Source: Membranipora membranacea
Lineage: Eukaryota > Bryozoa > Gymnolaemata > Cheilostomatida > Membraniporidae
Assembly (NCBI GenBank): GCA_914767715.1
Contig: OU612071.1
Location: 10,461,493 to 10,525,492 of the forward strand
DNA length: 64,000 bases
Direction: 5' to 3'
This document shows, piece after piece, positions 50,815 through 60,249 of this stretch. Under the pieces are notes generated by a model, which was not told where the DNA came from, did not search any database, and was given only the letters and a program-made list of their open reading frames with translations. The translations under genes and the position numbers were made by a program. The first letter of the stretch is position 1; every line of letters starts with the position of its first letter.

Positions 50815-51048
50815 TGAATTATATCAAGATAAGCACAGCTGAACAGTCTGAACTGAAGTGAATGGCACAAGCTCCAGCAATATTATGCTGAACATGAATT
50901 ATATCAAGATAAGCACGTCTGAAAAGTCTGAACTGAAGATTTGAAATGAAAGACATATGAATTATATCAAGATAAGCATGTCTGAACAGTCTGAACTGAA
51001 GATTTGAAGTGAATGGCACAAGCTCCAGCAATATTATGCTGAACATAA
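50815..51048. repeat. Subterminal tandem repeats next to the right TIR
   Basis: The block gaattatatcaagataagca followed by tctgaacagtctgaactgaag occurs at about 50815, 50896 and 50959 (spacing near 80 and 63 bp). The longer unit with ggcacaagctccagcaatattatgctgaacat occurs twice. It sits just inside the right TIR and is not matched near the left TIR. Confidence 0.85.
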
Positions 51049-51070
51049 CTACTAACACTGACACGGAGTA

Positions 51071-51564
51071 CTGGGAATTCCCAAAAGGAAACCGCCATAG
51101 TGGTTTAATAGCAGTAAGCCAATGGGAGAGTCGACGAACGAAGACGTCCCTTTTGTTTATTTGAAATATTATTTAGTTTATTGAAATACGATTGAAAACA
51201 ATGAAATAGACATTTTTTAAATACAGAAACAAAATATAACTTTGATTTTGATAAACAAAAACAGATTCAGTGAAGAAAAATTCATTATAAAAGTATTTTT
51301 TGAAAGCTTCAGTTTGGGTTATCAACATGGCGTCAATGGCAGGATTCTGAGAGAAATTGGGAATCTTTCAGAACATTTTCATCCACAGCACCTGTAAAAG
51401 AGCAAGTAGAGGATTGAAAACCATTGTAAAAGACACAGCTTATTAGAGTGAACAGAGTGCAAAAGTTTTAGTGAGTGATTTTGTTTGAAACTCAAGTGTG
51501 CTACACCTTGAGAGGGAAAGGGGGTGGTTGATACTGGACATGCTTGTAACTCCAGGTGCCTATG
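51071..51564. repeat. Right terminal inverted repeat, 494 bp
   Basis: It is the inverted partner of 27874-28367 and has the same length. Its outer end is GCCTATG, at 51564. Confidence 0.95.
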
Positions 51565-51572
51565 CTCTCATT
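51565..51572. repeat. 8-bp target-site duplication, right copy
   Basis: CTCTCATT is identical to 27866-27873. Confidence 0.95.
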
Positions 51573-51810
51573 CTCCCCTATGTTTCCGGATAGACCTTGG
51601 GGGCATATTTCCATATATGAACTTGTTGCGAGTGGTGGGTTGCCCATTATGACATAGTCATAATGTTCGGAACTTCGTGCTGCGAAACCCTGGTCCCAAC
51701 CTGGGTTTCTTTCAACCATATCAACTGTCTTTCCAATAGTCGGCTGTCTTTCCAGCAGTCATCTGTCTTTTCATCAGTCAGCTGTCTTTCCAGCAGTCAA
51801 GCCAGATACT
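51565..51810 (-). pseudogene. Severed 5' part of the REL-endonuclease LINE
   Basis: The minus-strand frame here (ending ...LSGNIGENE at the duplication) continues in frame with the segment beginning NERPKQITG at 27873, once the P element and one duplication copy are removed. Upstream, at about 51731-51805, the motif ctgtctttccagcagtca is repeated about four times in imperfect form, probably in the LINE 5' UTR. Whether the segment is translated or 5' UTR is not certain. Confidence 0.8.
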
Positions 51811-51832
51811 ATCTAGCCCACAACAAAAATAC

Positions 51833-52040
51833 AACATACAGTGGTGCGCGTACCACTGCACAACACAAAGGTCTTCAGCTAAAAACCATGAGTCAAGCGC
51901 TGTTTCGAGGCCTTCTCTAGTACAACCTCCTCATGGCTGGCCTCAGCAGCATGAAGCCACCGCTGTGTGTTGATGAGCATCTCAATCAATCTCATCGATC
52001 CCTCAGTGTATTTTGTAAGTTTCGGTGGTTTGACATAAGT
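51833..52040. repeat. Dispersed repeat A, copy
   Basis: About 200 bp matches the first half of the copy at 53808-54245 (acatacagtggtgcgcgtaccactgcac, gaggccttctctagtacaacc, ctcatcgatccctcagtg). Confidence 0.8.
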
Positions 52041-52251
52041 GATAGTGTGTTTATTGCGTCATAACAGAACATATATATGTGATCATGTAGTTTACATTTA
52101 GTAAGACATTTGCTGACAGGAAAAATTCAAGATATTAAGATGGTAAATTATCAACTTGTGTACAATAAAAGAAACAATGATAGAATAGAACGAGCAATTT
52201 TGGCTTCCAGTTAGATTATGCAAGTGTCCATAATTTTTCGAGTGGAGAAAC

Positions 52252-52736
52252 TTATGCTACAGCCTGTTGCTCCATGTCACCTAGAAGCTCCTGCTCATAA
52301 GAGGTAATGAGATGGATAGTTGGTTTGAAACTTCCCTTTCCAGCTGCAAACACTACTGGTTCTCCCTGGACAACTCTTGTCTGGATGAGTTTGCCTGTCT
52401 CAGGGTCCTTCTCAGTTCATTAAAAGTATTTTGGCTTGAAGTTGCTGTAGAGTTATCTTATCATTTTCATACAATTTTGTTCTTATAATGAACTAGAAGT
52501 TATCCCACTTTGCCCAATTTCTCATATCCCGTCCTTGTATCCGGCTAAACATAGAGAATTCTTTACAGAAGAAGAATCTAGGATCAAAAGTTGAATGTCT
52601 CCAAACATTGGAAATTTTATCAGCATACATGTTCTTCCTGTATACAGGTATTATCAATTGTGTTAATGTCGTTAAAAACTCTCCATTAACCCTTGCAAGA
52701 TAATAATAGAATAGATAGCGATAGATATTTGATTTA
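52252..52736 (-). pseudogene. Coding-like segments of an unrecognised protein
   Basis: On the minus strand, from about 52733, a frame reads IYRYLFYYYLARVNGEF, VYRKNMYADKI, HSTFDPRFFFCKEF and RDMRNWAKWDNF. After an in-frame TAG at about 52490 it goes on with LQQLQAKILL. A second frame from about 52411 to the stop at 52252 reads DPETGKLIQTRVVQGEPVVF, SFKPTIHLIT and ends GDMEQQAVA. Residue use looks like real protein. A candidate acceptor (gagaag) precedes the second piece. I do not recognise the family. It may be a degraded host exon pair or a piece of a mobile element. Confidence 0.4.
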
Positions 52737-53210
52737 CAATTTCCAATCCAAATTCAATACTACTGCTTTTATTTTTTGCTGGACTGGGTAATAGTTTTTG
52801 AGCGGTTGGATTAAATGAGGTCGCATAATTCATCTACTGGTACTTGAATCAACCCACCTTAACCAGTGATATGAACAAAGTTAGGGCCAGGGATACCCAT
52901 CAAACAGTTATAAAATATTTTAATCCTACGAAATACACAAGAAGGCCTGACACTAAAAATTAGTGAAGTTTATCAGGGTTGTTTCAAAAATAAATTACTG
53001 TCTTACAAGCAAAATGTTTAAGAGTTGATTGGGCAGTGCTTCTGATTTGAGCAAAAATAAGTGTCACATTCAAATCCCAAATCCTTCCCTCAAAGAAGCC
53101 CCAATAGTAGTAGTATTGATATTATAGAGGCATATTATATCAGATATAAAATATACGATTATGATCAGGTAAACACCAGAGATGGCATGAGAGGGATTTC
53201 ATTTTGCAGC

Positions 53211-53429
53211 TTAATTTGAGCTAGAATATTCCCAAATGCAGTCACCAATAGCTCCTTGGCCATATGCCATCAACAGCTTGAAGTCAATATGGTTAGTCGG
53301 GTATCCAGATAAATCACAGTATGAAAGGTATTTACTATGGTACCTACCTGTCATGAGGATATTATTGTTCACTGTGTTGAGGGCTGTGATGCCATACAGA
53401 GAGCAAGGACTTACAGGTAGCGCTGTCAC
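53211..53429 (-). CDS. Possible exon of an unknown gene
   Basis: A minus-strand frame with SPCSLYGITALNTVNNNILMTG is followed by gtaggt, a plausible donor, at about 53347. The frame then reads on as YLSYCDLSGYP...GAIGDCIWEYSSSN to a stop. The first piece looks like the start of a beta-propeller or WD-type strand, but that is a weak impression. A MITE abuts its upstream side at 53418. Confidence 0.25.
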   Translation of the reverse strand: MTALPVSPCSLYGITALNTVNNNILMTGRYHSKYLSYCDLSGYPTNHIDFKLLMAYGQGAIGDCIWEYSSSN

Positions 53430-53673
53430 TATTTTGTATTATGCTAGGACTGCCTCGATTCTGATCGTGGCATCGATTTTCCCGATTTCGATTTTTTGAA
53501 TTTACACCTTCCCTTTCAACCAACCCTTGTCCCAATTTCGATTTTTGACCATAGTAACCGTGACAATGAATTTACCGCTGTGCAATCGACTTCAGCTGTC
53601 ACCTTATTAAATCGCGATAATGAGGTGTGATCGATTAGGTATTCCCGATATGAATCGTATCGTGACAGCACTA
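53418..53673. mobile_element. hAT-like MITE with TAGYGCTGTCAC ends
   Basis: The left end is TAGCGCTGTCAC and the right end is the complement of TAGTGCTGTCAC. The flanking 8 bases are cttacagg and gttacagg (7 of 8 identical), as expected for hAT. The interior holds cgatttcgattttt-type short repeats. Confidence 0.8.
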
Positions 53674-53807
53674 GTTACAGGGGTCTTAGCCCATGATTAT
53701 ATTCAAAATTATATTGCGCTAGCCTAAATTATTAGCCATTGTTTTGTAAGCCTAATGCCAGCAACGACTCCTGGTATGCCTACCTGTAAATATGAGAGCA
53801 GATACAA

Positions 53808-54245
53808 CATACAGTGGTGCGCGTACCACTGCACAACACACAGGTCTTCAGCTAGAAACCATGAGTCAAACGCTGTTTCGAGGCCTTCTCTAGTACAACC
53901 TCCTCATGGCCGGCCCCAGCAGCATGAAGCCACCCCTGTGTGTTGCTGAGCATCTCAATCAATCTCATCGATCCCTCAGTGCATTTTGTAAGTTTCGGTG
54001 GTTTGACATAATTGGTGTGTTTACGCTGTTGCGCAACCAGGGAGGCTGCCAACTCTTCATTGTTTCAGTGCAACAATGTTCGCCCCATCACTCTCATGCT
54101 TATACTCTAAGCTAAACCAGTGCAGGGAGGTTTGCTTTCCATCAACTCATAGGCGCAAAGTCGCTATCGTCAAGGCACCCGCCCCTCGTGCCACTCGTTC
54201 ACTACTCAAATTCACCACATTGAGCATAGTACAACTCATACACAA
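53808..54245. repeat. Dispersed repeat A, longest copy
   Basis: At about 440 bp this is the most complete copy. Its first half matches 51833-52035 and its second half matches 23965-24333. No terminal inverted repeats, poly-A or tRNA boxes are obvious, so the class is open. Confidence 0.8.
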
Positions 54246-55004
54246 ATCATAGCAAATCATTTGATTGTAGGACTAAACAGAGAGACATTGCGACAACGCA
54301 AACCGACACAATTATGAGATTATGTCCACTTAATCTTGTCACCAAACAATAGCTCAAGCGCCTGTTTTTAAAACAATTTTACTTGGCCACACAATTCCAC
54401 ATCATTATGAAAAGCAGCACATGATAACCCTGAGAATATGAGAAGAATGCTGTGTGTACAGCCTCTGCTTACAATTGAAATTGCTAGAAAAATAAACTAT
54501 GCTGTGTTAAACATTGTCCAGCTCCTATCTCAAAGTTAACTTATGAATCCCTATGCTCAGTACTAAGACATGCACATATTTTGGTAACCTTCCCTTTATC
54601 ATAATAGATATATTGCAATTCAGTATTCATAGATCAGTTTCTTGCAGAAATCTATAATCCAAGAGTTACCCATGCCTGCCTATTGTCAAGCCCTGTGGAC
54701 TAACCAAACCCATGACCTCCAATACATGCGTGCTTAGCGACTGACACTCTTAGCGTATACCACCAGCTCTTAAATCGATTTCATTCTTCTTAGCACGCTT
54801 TCTGCATTAATAAATAATCGAAGCAACTAAAATATAATCTATTTTAGCAACAATTTTTAAATTTAAAGATGCATTGCCGTTTGACTAAATAAGCCATCAC
54901 AAAAGTACAAGGAAAATATTTTCGGACTGACAGAGTTAGTATATTGTGGAGGCATGTGTCATATGAGATTATAATAATATTAATTACCATTCACGTCATG
55001 GTAT
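54246..55004. other. Intergenic, nothing recognised
   Basis: AT-rich sequence without a supported gene or repeat was found between dispersed repeat A and the LTR-like element. Confidence 0.4.
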
Positions 55005-55892
55005 TGTCAGGCTGGTAAGGTGGGCTTTTGGTTTTACGCCGTTAGTAAATACTAATTTTCTCAGGTTCCTAGCAGGGGTAAAATCTCAAAATACAATGTA
55101 ATAATAAGCGTTAAATTCTATGGTCAATTAATACTATTCAACTGTAGTTACTCAAGATAGTTTAACTTAGGGAATTCCCTCCTTAATATTACAAAGGAAC
55201 TTCACGGGGGAAACCCTATTGTAACTTCCTTATTATGACGTGGTTAGGAAAGTTTACAAGAATGCAACAAATTATGTATGACCTGTCTATGTTTATGTCT
55301 ACACACTATGTTAATAAACCAGATTAATATCTCAATTAGTCTATTATGTCAATAATCAAGTGCTTCGTTTAACAAAAGGCAACCCAAAAATAGACTTCGT
55401 TCTACCGTTCACAGTTCTGAACAGAAAAGGCTACTTGATAGAACTAGGACTATCCTTACCCTGACTTGCGGGGGGGGGGGGGAAATGATACTTCAAAGAG
55501 TTTTACTATTACATAACCTATAATTTGATAGTCTACTTATGATAACAAAATTAAATTTCAGCCTTATAAATAATCACTTTCAATTACATCAAAGGATGAC
55601 TTTAATTCAAGCTCTCCAATAGTTATGTTAACTTATTAAAGTATTTGACCCAAGCGAAGCAGTCTCACTAGCCAAAATAAACTGCTTTACGCCCCACTTT
55701 AGGTATGCCAATAAATACCCTGAAGTGCCACCTGCCCGGCTAGAAAATATTAGCCTCTTGCGAATTTTGAATTTATTGAAAACAAAATCAGATGACACTT
55801 TAACTTCATAAAATTTGAGATATAAATAAACCTTCAAGGTCTTAAAAATAATTGCCTTACGAAATAATACGGTACTTGCTATATTCTAGTGA

Positions 55893-56310
55893 AGTCTGTA
55901 ATTCTTCTTTGTGAATGCTCCTGTCACTATGTCTTCAAACTCGTAATCTTGAACTCTGTAATTCCTCCTTGTGTACGCCTCTGTCACCGTGTCTTCAACT
56001 CGTAATCTTGAACTCTGTAATTCCTCCTTGTGTACGTCTCTGTCACCGTGTCTTCAACTCGTAATCTTGAACTCTGTAATTCCTCCTTGTGTACGTCTCT
56101 GTCACCGTGTCTTCAACTCGTAATCTTGAACTCTGTAATTCCTCTTTGTGTACGTCTCTGTCACCGTGTCTTCAACTCGTAATCTTGAACTCTGTAATTC
56201 CTCTTTGTGTACGTCTCTGTCACCGTGTCTTCAACTCGTAATCTTGAACTCTGTAATTCCTCTTTGTGTACGTCTCTGTCACCGTGTCTTCAACTTGTAA
56301 TCCTGAACTC
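55893..56310. repeat. 59-bp tandem repeat, about seven copies
   Basis: The unit begins gtctctgtcaccgtgtcttc and includes aactcgtaatcttgaactct and gtaattcctc. The middle copies are nearly identical and the outer ones are diverged. It lies inside LTR-like copy 2. Confidence 0.92.
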
Positions 56311-56359
56311 CGTATTTCACCTCAATAATCTCTTACCACCAATGTCTATAATTGATACT

Positions 56360-56525
56360 TTTGGTAAACCCTTGCTACCAAAGTCTAAAATGCTACCACT
56401 CTGACAAACCCTTGCTGCCAAAGTCCAAAAATGATACTACCCTGACAAACCCTTGCTGCCAAAGTCTAAATTGCTACTACCCTGACAAACCCTTGCTGCC
56501 AAAGTCTAAATTGCTACTACCCTGA
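56360..56525. repeat. 40-bp tandem repeat, about four copies
   Basis: The unit is ccctgacaaacccttgctgc followed by caaagtctaaattgctacta. It lies inside LTR-like copy 2, directly after the 59-bp array. Confidence 0.9.
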
Positions 56526-57578
56526 CTTACTACGGTGGGCCCTGCCTTATATAGGGTGTTAGGATTGTTGAGTTGGCACGTTGCAATAATGTTGAGGTGA
56601 CGCATAAAAAATTCCGTTTGCTGATAAGTAGAACATTTGCTAGGGTCGATATTTTGCAATGATGCTGACTGTTTGCTGACTAAACATGACTCATAAACCC
56701 AAGATTAATTATAAAACATATGATAAATATTGGTTAGCACATGGCATCGCTACGTATGTCATTTATTTGATAATAAATAATTATTAAACATAAATATGAT
56801 CTTACTCCTATTCTGAAGTTTCCAGTATGTATAAGTTATGTTAATCATAGAATTAATAATAATTCTACAGCCATCAGTTTTTCTAATGCTGCTTTCCATG
56901 ACCAGATAAATAGTCACAACTAAAAACCAATAATAAATAAATAATCATAGCACAAGTTTCTACTGCTAATTGTGGTAATGTAAATAACTAGACACAACAA
57001 TATTGTACATGAATAGTGTAGTGGCTAATAAAATGGGGGGGGGGGGGGGATAGAATAGCATTGATTAAAAGGTCACTGTTGCAATAAACATTGTTGAACA
57101 CTTTTTGTTGAGGCAGTTGTGTCTCTAATAGTTGCTGCCTAAATTTACATATTACTAACTAATTATCTTCCTAATTATATTTTTGTTTCATAATAATTAA
57201 ACTGAAGCTAAATCAAACATCCTTCAATTATCATTAGCACGCAAAGGATTAGTGCTTGATATAATGAATCAGTTATGCCTTAATGATCGGCTCCTTTGTG
57301 CTACACTTTGCATTGTACTGCAGATTATTTAGGATAGTACAATAAGTTACATTTTGCTAGCTCAGCAGACCAAGGCTCAATAAATAAAACATCTCTGAGT
57401 AAGCCACGGAATAACACAAGCATGCTTTCAGCGCATGCACAGTTTATTAAACCCTTAATTTGCACGTGTGCCGTCCATAAATACAGGGCCTATAAGGTTG
57501 CTGCTTACCTACACTAATAAATATCAGTATAATAACTATGGTATTTGTCAGGAGTTACAAAAATGCTCCTGACAGTAT

Positions 57579-58488
57579 CACTGGCTTGCTATGCTTGGCT
57601 CAGGGAGGCTCTACTGGTCGTGGAGCAAGTCAATTGAATAGTATAAAACTCATGCATTTTCCCCGACAATCTGTTGTTTGACAAAGGTGAGCTAACCTAT
57701 ATATACATGGAAATTACAGCTTGACTACACATGAATAAAAAATCTTGTTGAGATTAAACATTGAAATAAGATGGAAAACCAAACAAGACCAATTGTGCCC
57801 ATGACTCATTTCCACATTTGATGTTGAATGATGAGATTTTCTGCTAAATTACTCGATTCGAATCAGCACCATCAATAATTTATTTTATAATCAGAATATT
57901 TTGTAAGATCTAGTATTAACAATTTATAATCTTTGGTATTAACAGCAAATATTGTTAACAGTATTAGGCAAACTGTGGTGGATTATAATTGTACTTGTGG
58001 CATTTGGGACAAAGGATTATTGTGCCTCATACATTGATTGAATTGTACGCTAGTTATAGATGGGGCTTTGTTTAGACAAAGAGAGTATATCAAAGGCTAA
58101 GGTCTCTGGCGTATTGCGCAATCGTTAGTATACATCAGGCATACTTTTAAAAATAGATATACATGTTACATTTTGCTTGTATGCAATTTACAATGATGCA
58201 AAAATGGTCATTTTTGGACAGCCCTATTCCAAACGACCAAATAAAATTTGGAAGAAATCGGACTATTGGAAGTAGGTTTGCGATACATTACCTTGTTAGT
58301 AAAGGCTGTTTTTTGTAGATTTCTTTGAGAAATAATATTTTTTTAAATATTATTGTTGCTCATTGGGTTTATATTGGTATAATGCATAATTACATGTGGG
58401 TCTAATTCACCTATGATAAATACACTTCCCTAGAGTGAAGTTCAAAGTTTGGTCAGGAGGAGATAATCACTAAATTCAGCCAATACTT
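57579..58488. other. Intergenic, 3' flank of tyrosinase gene
   Basis: No gene was recognised. The last part is probably the tyrosinase 3' UTR and downstream region. Confidence 0.4.
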
Positions 58489-60186
58489 TTAATGAACTGA
58501 GTTGCTGGCAATGATGATGACAATGTTGGACAAATCCTTGAGGTCAGGGAGGATGTGGTTGACCGCAAAGCACACTGCCATATTTGGGCGCTGCATGCAG
58601 TCGCCGCAGACCTCTTGGTTCCATCTACTGAGAACACCTCTTTGACCAATGTAGTGAAGCTTGCCGGCCTTTTTGTAGTAGGCTTGCACCACAAAAGATC
58701 CGTCAACGCTGTTTTTGTTGATGTTTTTCACGCTTAGATAGTTTCTGACCCTGAACCTGTCCCGCCCTAGTTTGACAAACACTGGCTCATCTGTACCTTC
58801 GTCAGTCAGTTTGTACTGCAGAGGCATGGGTGGGGACTCGGGAGTCGCAGGGGCGAAGTGAGTACTGTCAATGGAGACCTTGAGAGGTTTCTTGGCGGCT
58901 TGAACTGCTTTCTCCAATTTTTGGACCACATCTTTCCAGAATTTGCCTTCAATCTCCACAAACTTATGGGAGGTGGCGGTGACTGGCCATGTCTCTTTGC
59001 CAAGGGATCCGATTGAGTACTCGTAGCCAAGATTCCCTATATTGAAACAGTCTGAGGATGTCATGGGTGCTCCTGTAGACACATTGGTAAAGGGGTGAAG
59101 GGCAGTTTGAAAATTCAACTGCTGCCCAGGAGTTTGGTAGGGGGTCAGGCCCTGGCCAGAGTTAGTCAGACCAGTGTCGGTAGATGATTCTTCAAGAGGA
59201 ATACTGGTAGTATGTCCCCATTTCTTCTGCCAAATCCAGAACATATGATCAACATTACAATGATGCATGAAGAAACATGGATCAAATGCAGCAGTCTCAT
59301 TCTCACCCATGTCCCCATTGGCTCCATCAATCAAGCCAAAATACATGACATTTCCATCATCATCAGCCTTTACGCTGCCATCTTCCTGAATAAATGGTGA
59401 AGGGAAACCACCAACAGACAGATGGATCTCATTGTGAGCCTGCTCCAAACAAGACTGGGACGGGGCGGAAGAGGAAGTGTTAGAGAATTTGTTATAGGAG
59501 GACACCTCTAGAGCTTTCTGATACTCATCAGAGATGCTGTTGTAGATGCGAATCTTGCCTCCAACGACTCCAACTCTCACTTCAGTTAGCCAATGGCGAA
59601 CATTGTCAGCAAGCATGGTATCAGGATCTGTGTTGAGGCCATTGATGTACTGATTGCGTTTATCAGCAGTTTCTTTGGCAGAAGTAGGGTTTGATATACC
59701 AGAGAAGGGATAACGGACAGTGATATAGTCCTTGGGTTTGACATAATACTTAGCATTGGCATCGGGGTTGTCTGCTTCGGTGGGTTCAGTGATTGCTTCA
59801 GGGAGAGTGAAATGGAGCAAAGGATTTGGAATGCCAAGGAGACCATCAATAGTGATAGTTTTCTCTAAGAGCAGAGGGGGCAACCCAGAGGCGATGTTTG
59901 CCTCACTGGTCTGGTCCCAGTATGGTAACATGACGTCACCACCTGGTAGTGCTGTCTGCAAAGACTGCTCCAACTTTAGACAATATAACCTGTGCCATGT
60001 GGGGAAAAGAACATTGCCATGTTGGCAATAGCCATCCCATGCTGCGTTGCCTCGGTCATCGGGTGGGATTTGATCAGGAAAGACCTGCCGCTTCTTGTAG
60101 GGCATTGCATGATAGGAGGCAATGGACCAGAGGGAAGAGGGATTGTCTGCAGGCAACACCTTCCCAACGGAGCAAATCAAAGGCAA
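58489..60186 (-). CDS. Tyrosinase / polyphenol oxidase (type-3 copper protein)
   Basis: One uninterrupted frame of about 565 codons ends at TAA. Copper site A: a first His near SYHAMPY (about residue 25), then CQHGNVLFPTWHR with two more His and a Cys two residues before the second His, the position of the thioether Cys in many tyrosinases. Copper site B: AHNEIHLSVGG (HxxxH, about residue 252) and FMHHCNVDHMFWIWQKKW (about 306). A C-terminal beta-rich domain follows (SFVVQAYYKKAGK, GVLSRWNQEVCGDCMQRP). The enzyme would oxidise phenols to quinones, in pigmentation, cross-linking or immunity. No signal peptide is visible. The first codon of the frame is TTG, so the true start is elsewhere. A candidate first exon (ATG at about 60246, MSIKEVKHKEIANF, donor gtaaat at about 60202) lies just upstream, but its phase does not fit the nearest acceptors. 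Confidence 0.92.
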   Translation of the reverse strand: MPLICSVGKVLPADNPSSLWSIASYHAMPYKKRQVFPDQIPPDDRGNAAWDGYCQHGNVLFPTWHRLYCLKLEQSLQTALPGGDVMLPYWDQTSEANIASGLPPLLLEKTITIDGLLGIPNPLLHFTLPEAITEPTEADNPDANAKYYVKPKDYITVRYPFSGISNPTSAKETADKRNQYINGLNTDPDTMLADNVRHWLTEVRVGVVGGKIRIYNSISDEYQKALEVSSYNKFSNTSSSAPSQSCLEQAHNEIHLSVGGFPSPFIQEDGSVKADDDGNVMYFGLIDGANGDMGENETAAFDPCFFMHHCNVDHMFWIWQKKWGHTTSIPLEESSTDTGLTNSGQGLTPYQTPGQQLNFQTALHPFTNVSTGAPMTSSDCFNIGNLGYEYSIGSLGKETWPVTATSHKFVEIEGKFWKDVVQKLEKAVQAAKKPLKVSIDSTHFAPATPESPPMPLQYKLTDEGTDEPVFVKLGRDRFRVRNYLSVKNINKNSVDGSFVVQAYYKKAGKLHYIGQRGVLSRWNQEVCGDCMQRPNMAVCFAVNHILPDLKDLSNIVIIIASNSVH

Positions 60187-60249
60187 GAAAAAGGAGATTT
60201 ACCTAAAGTTAGCAATTTCTTTGTGTTTGACTTCCTTGATAGACATGGC

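Larger units (their letters stand above)
27874..51564. mobile_element. Giant P-superfamily DNA transposon (23.7 kb) with transposase and PIF1-PHD helicase gene
   Basis: The element is defined by 494-bp TIRs (27874-28367 and 51071-51564) and an exact 8-bp duplication of its target. Both ends start CATAGGCA, and P elements of flies also start with CAT. Inside are a plus-strand P-type transposase and a minus-strand PIF1-type helicase with a PHD finger, in convergent orientation with stops 84 bp apart. Introns hold a 920-bp MITE, two tRNA-like SINEs and three LINE remnants. Known P elements are roughly 3 kb with TIRs of some 31 bp and encode only a transposase, so size, TIR length and gene content are all unusual. 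Removing it with one CTCTCATT joins the LINE open frame across the site. Confidence 0.93.
55005..57574. mobile_element. LTR-like element, copy 2 (inverted relative to copy 1)
   Basis: It has the same TGTCAGG...CCTGACA ends as 17088-19159, flanked by GTAT at 55001-55004 and 57575-57578 (exact 4-bp duplication). It aligns with the reverse complement of copy 1 apart from the two MITEs there and an extra segment here of about 1.17 kb (about 55863-57035) holding tandem repeats. There is no coding sequence. The alternatives are the same as for copy 1. Confidence 0.88.

Noticed and set aside
27874-51564. Polinton/Maverick or integrated virus
   Set aside because: No protein-primed DNA polymerase, retroviral-type integrase, packaging ATPase or capsid motifs are visible, and the duplication is 8 bp rather than 6.
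55893-56525. CRISPR-like array
   Set aside because: The 59-bp and 40-bp units are contiguous tandem repeats without unique spacers, in a eukaryotic genome and inside a mobile element.
17088-57574. A 40-kb element bounded by about 2-kb inverted repeats at 17088-19159 and 55005-57574
   Set aside because: Each repeat has its own exact 4-bp target duplication (GGCC and GTAT) and its own pair of TGTCAGG/CCTGACA ends, so they are two independent insertions in opposite orientation.
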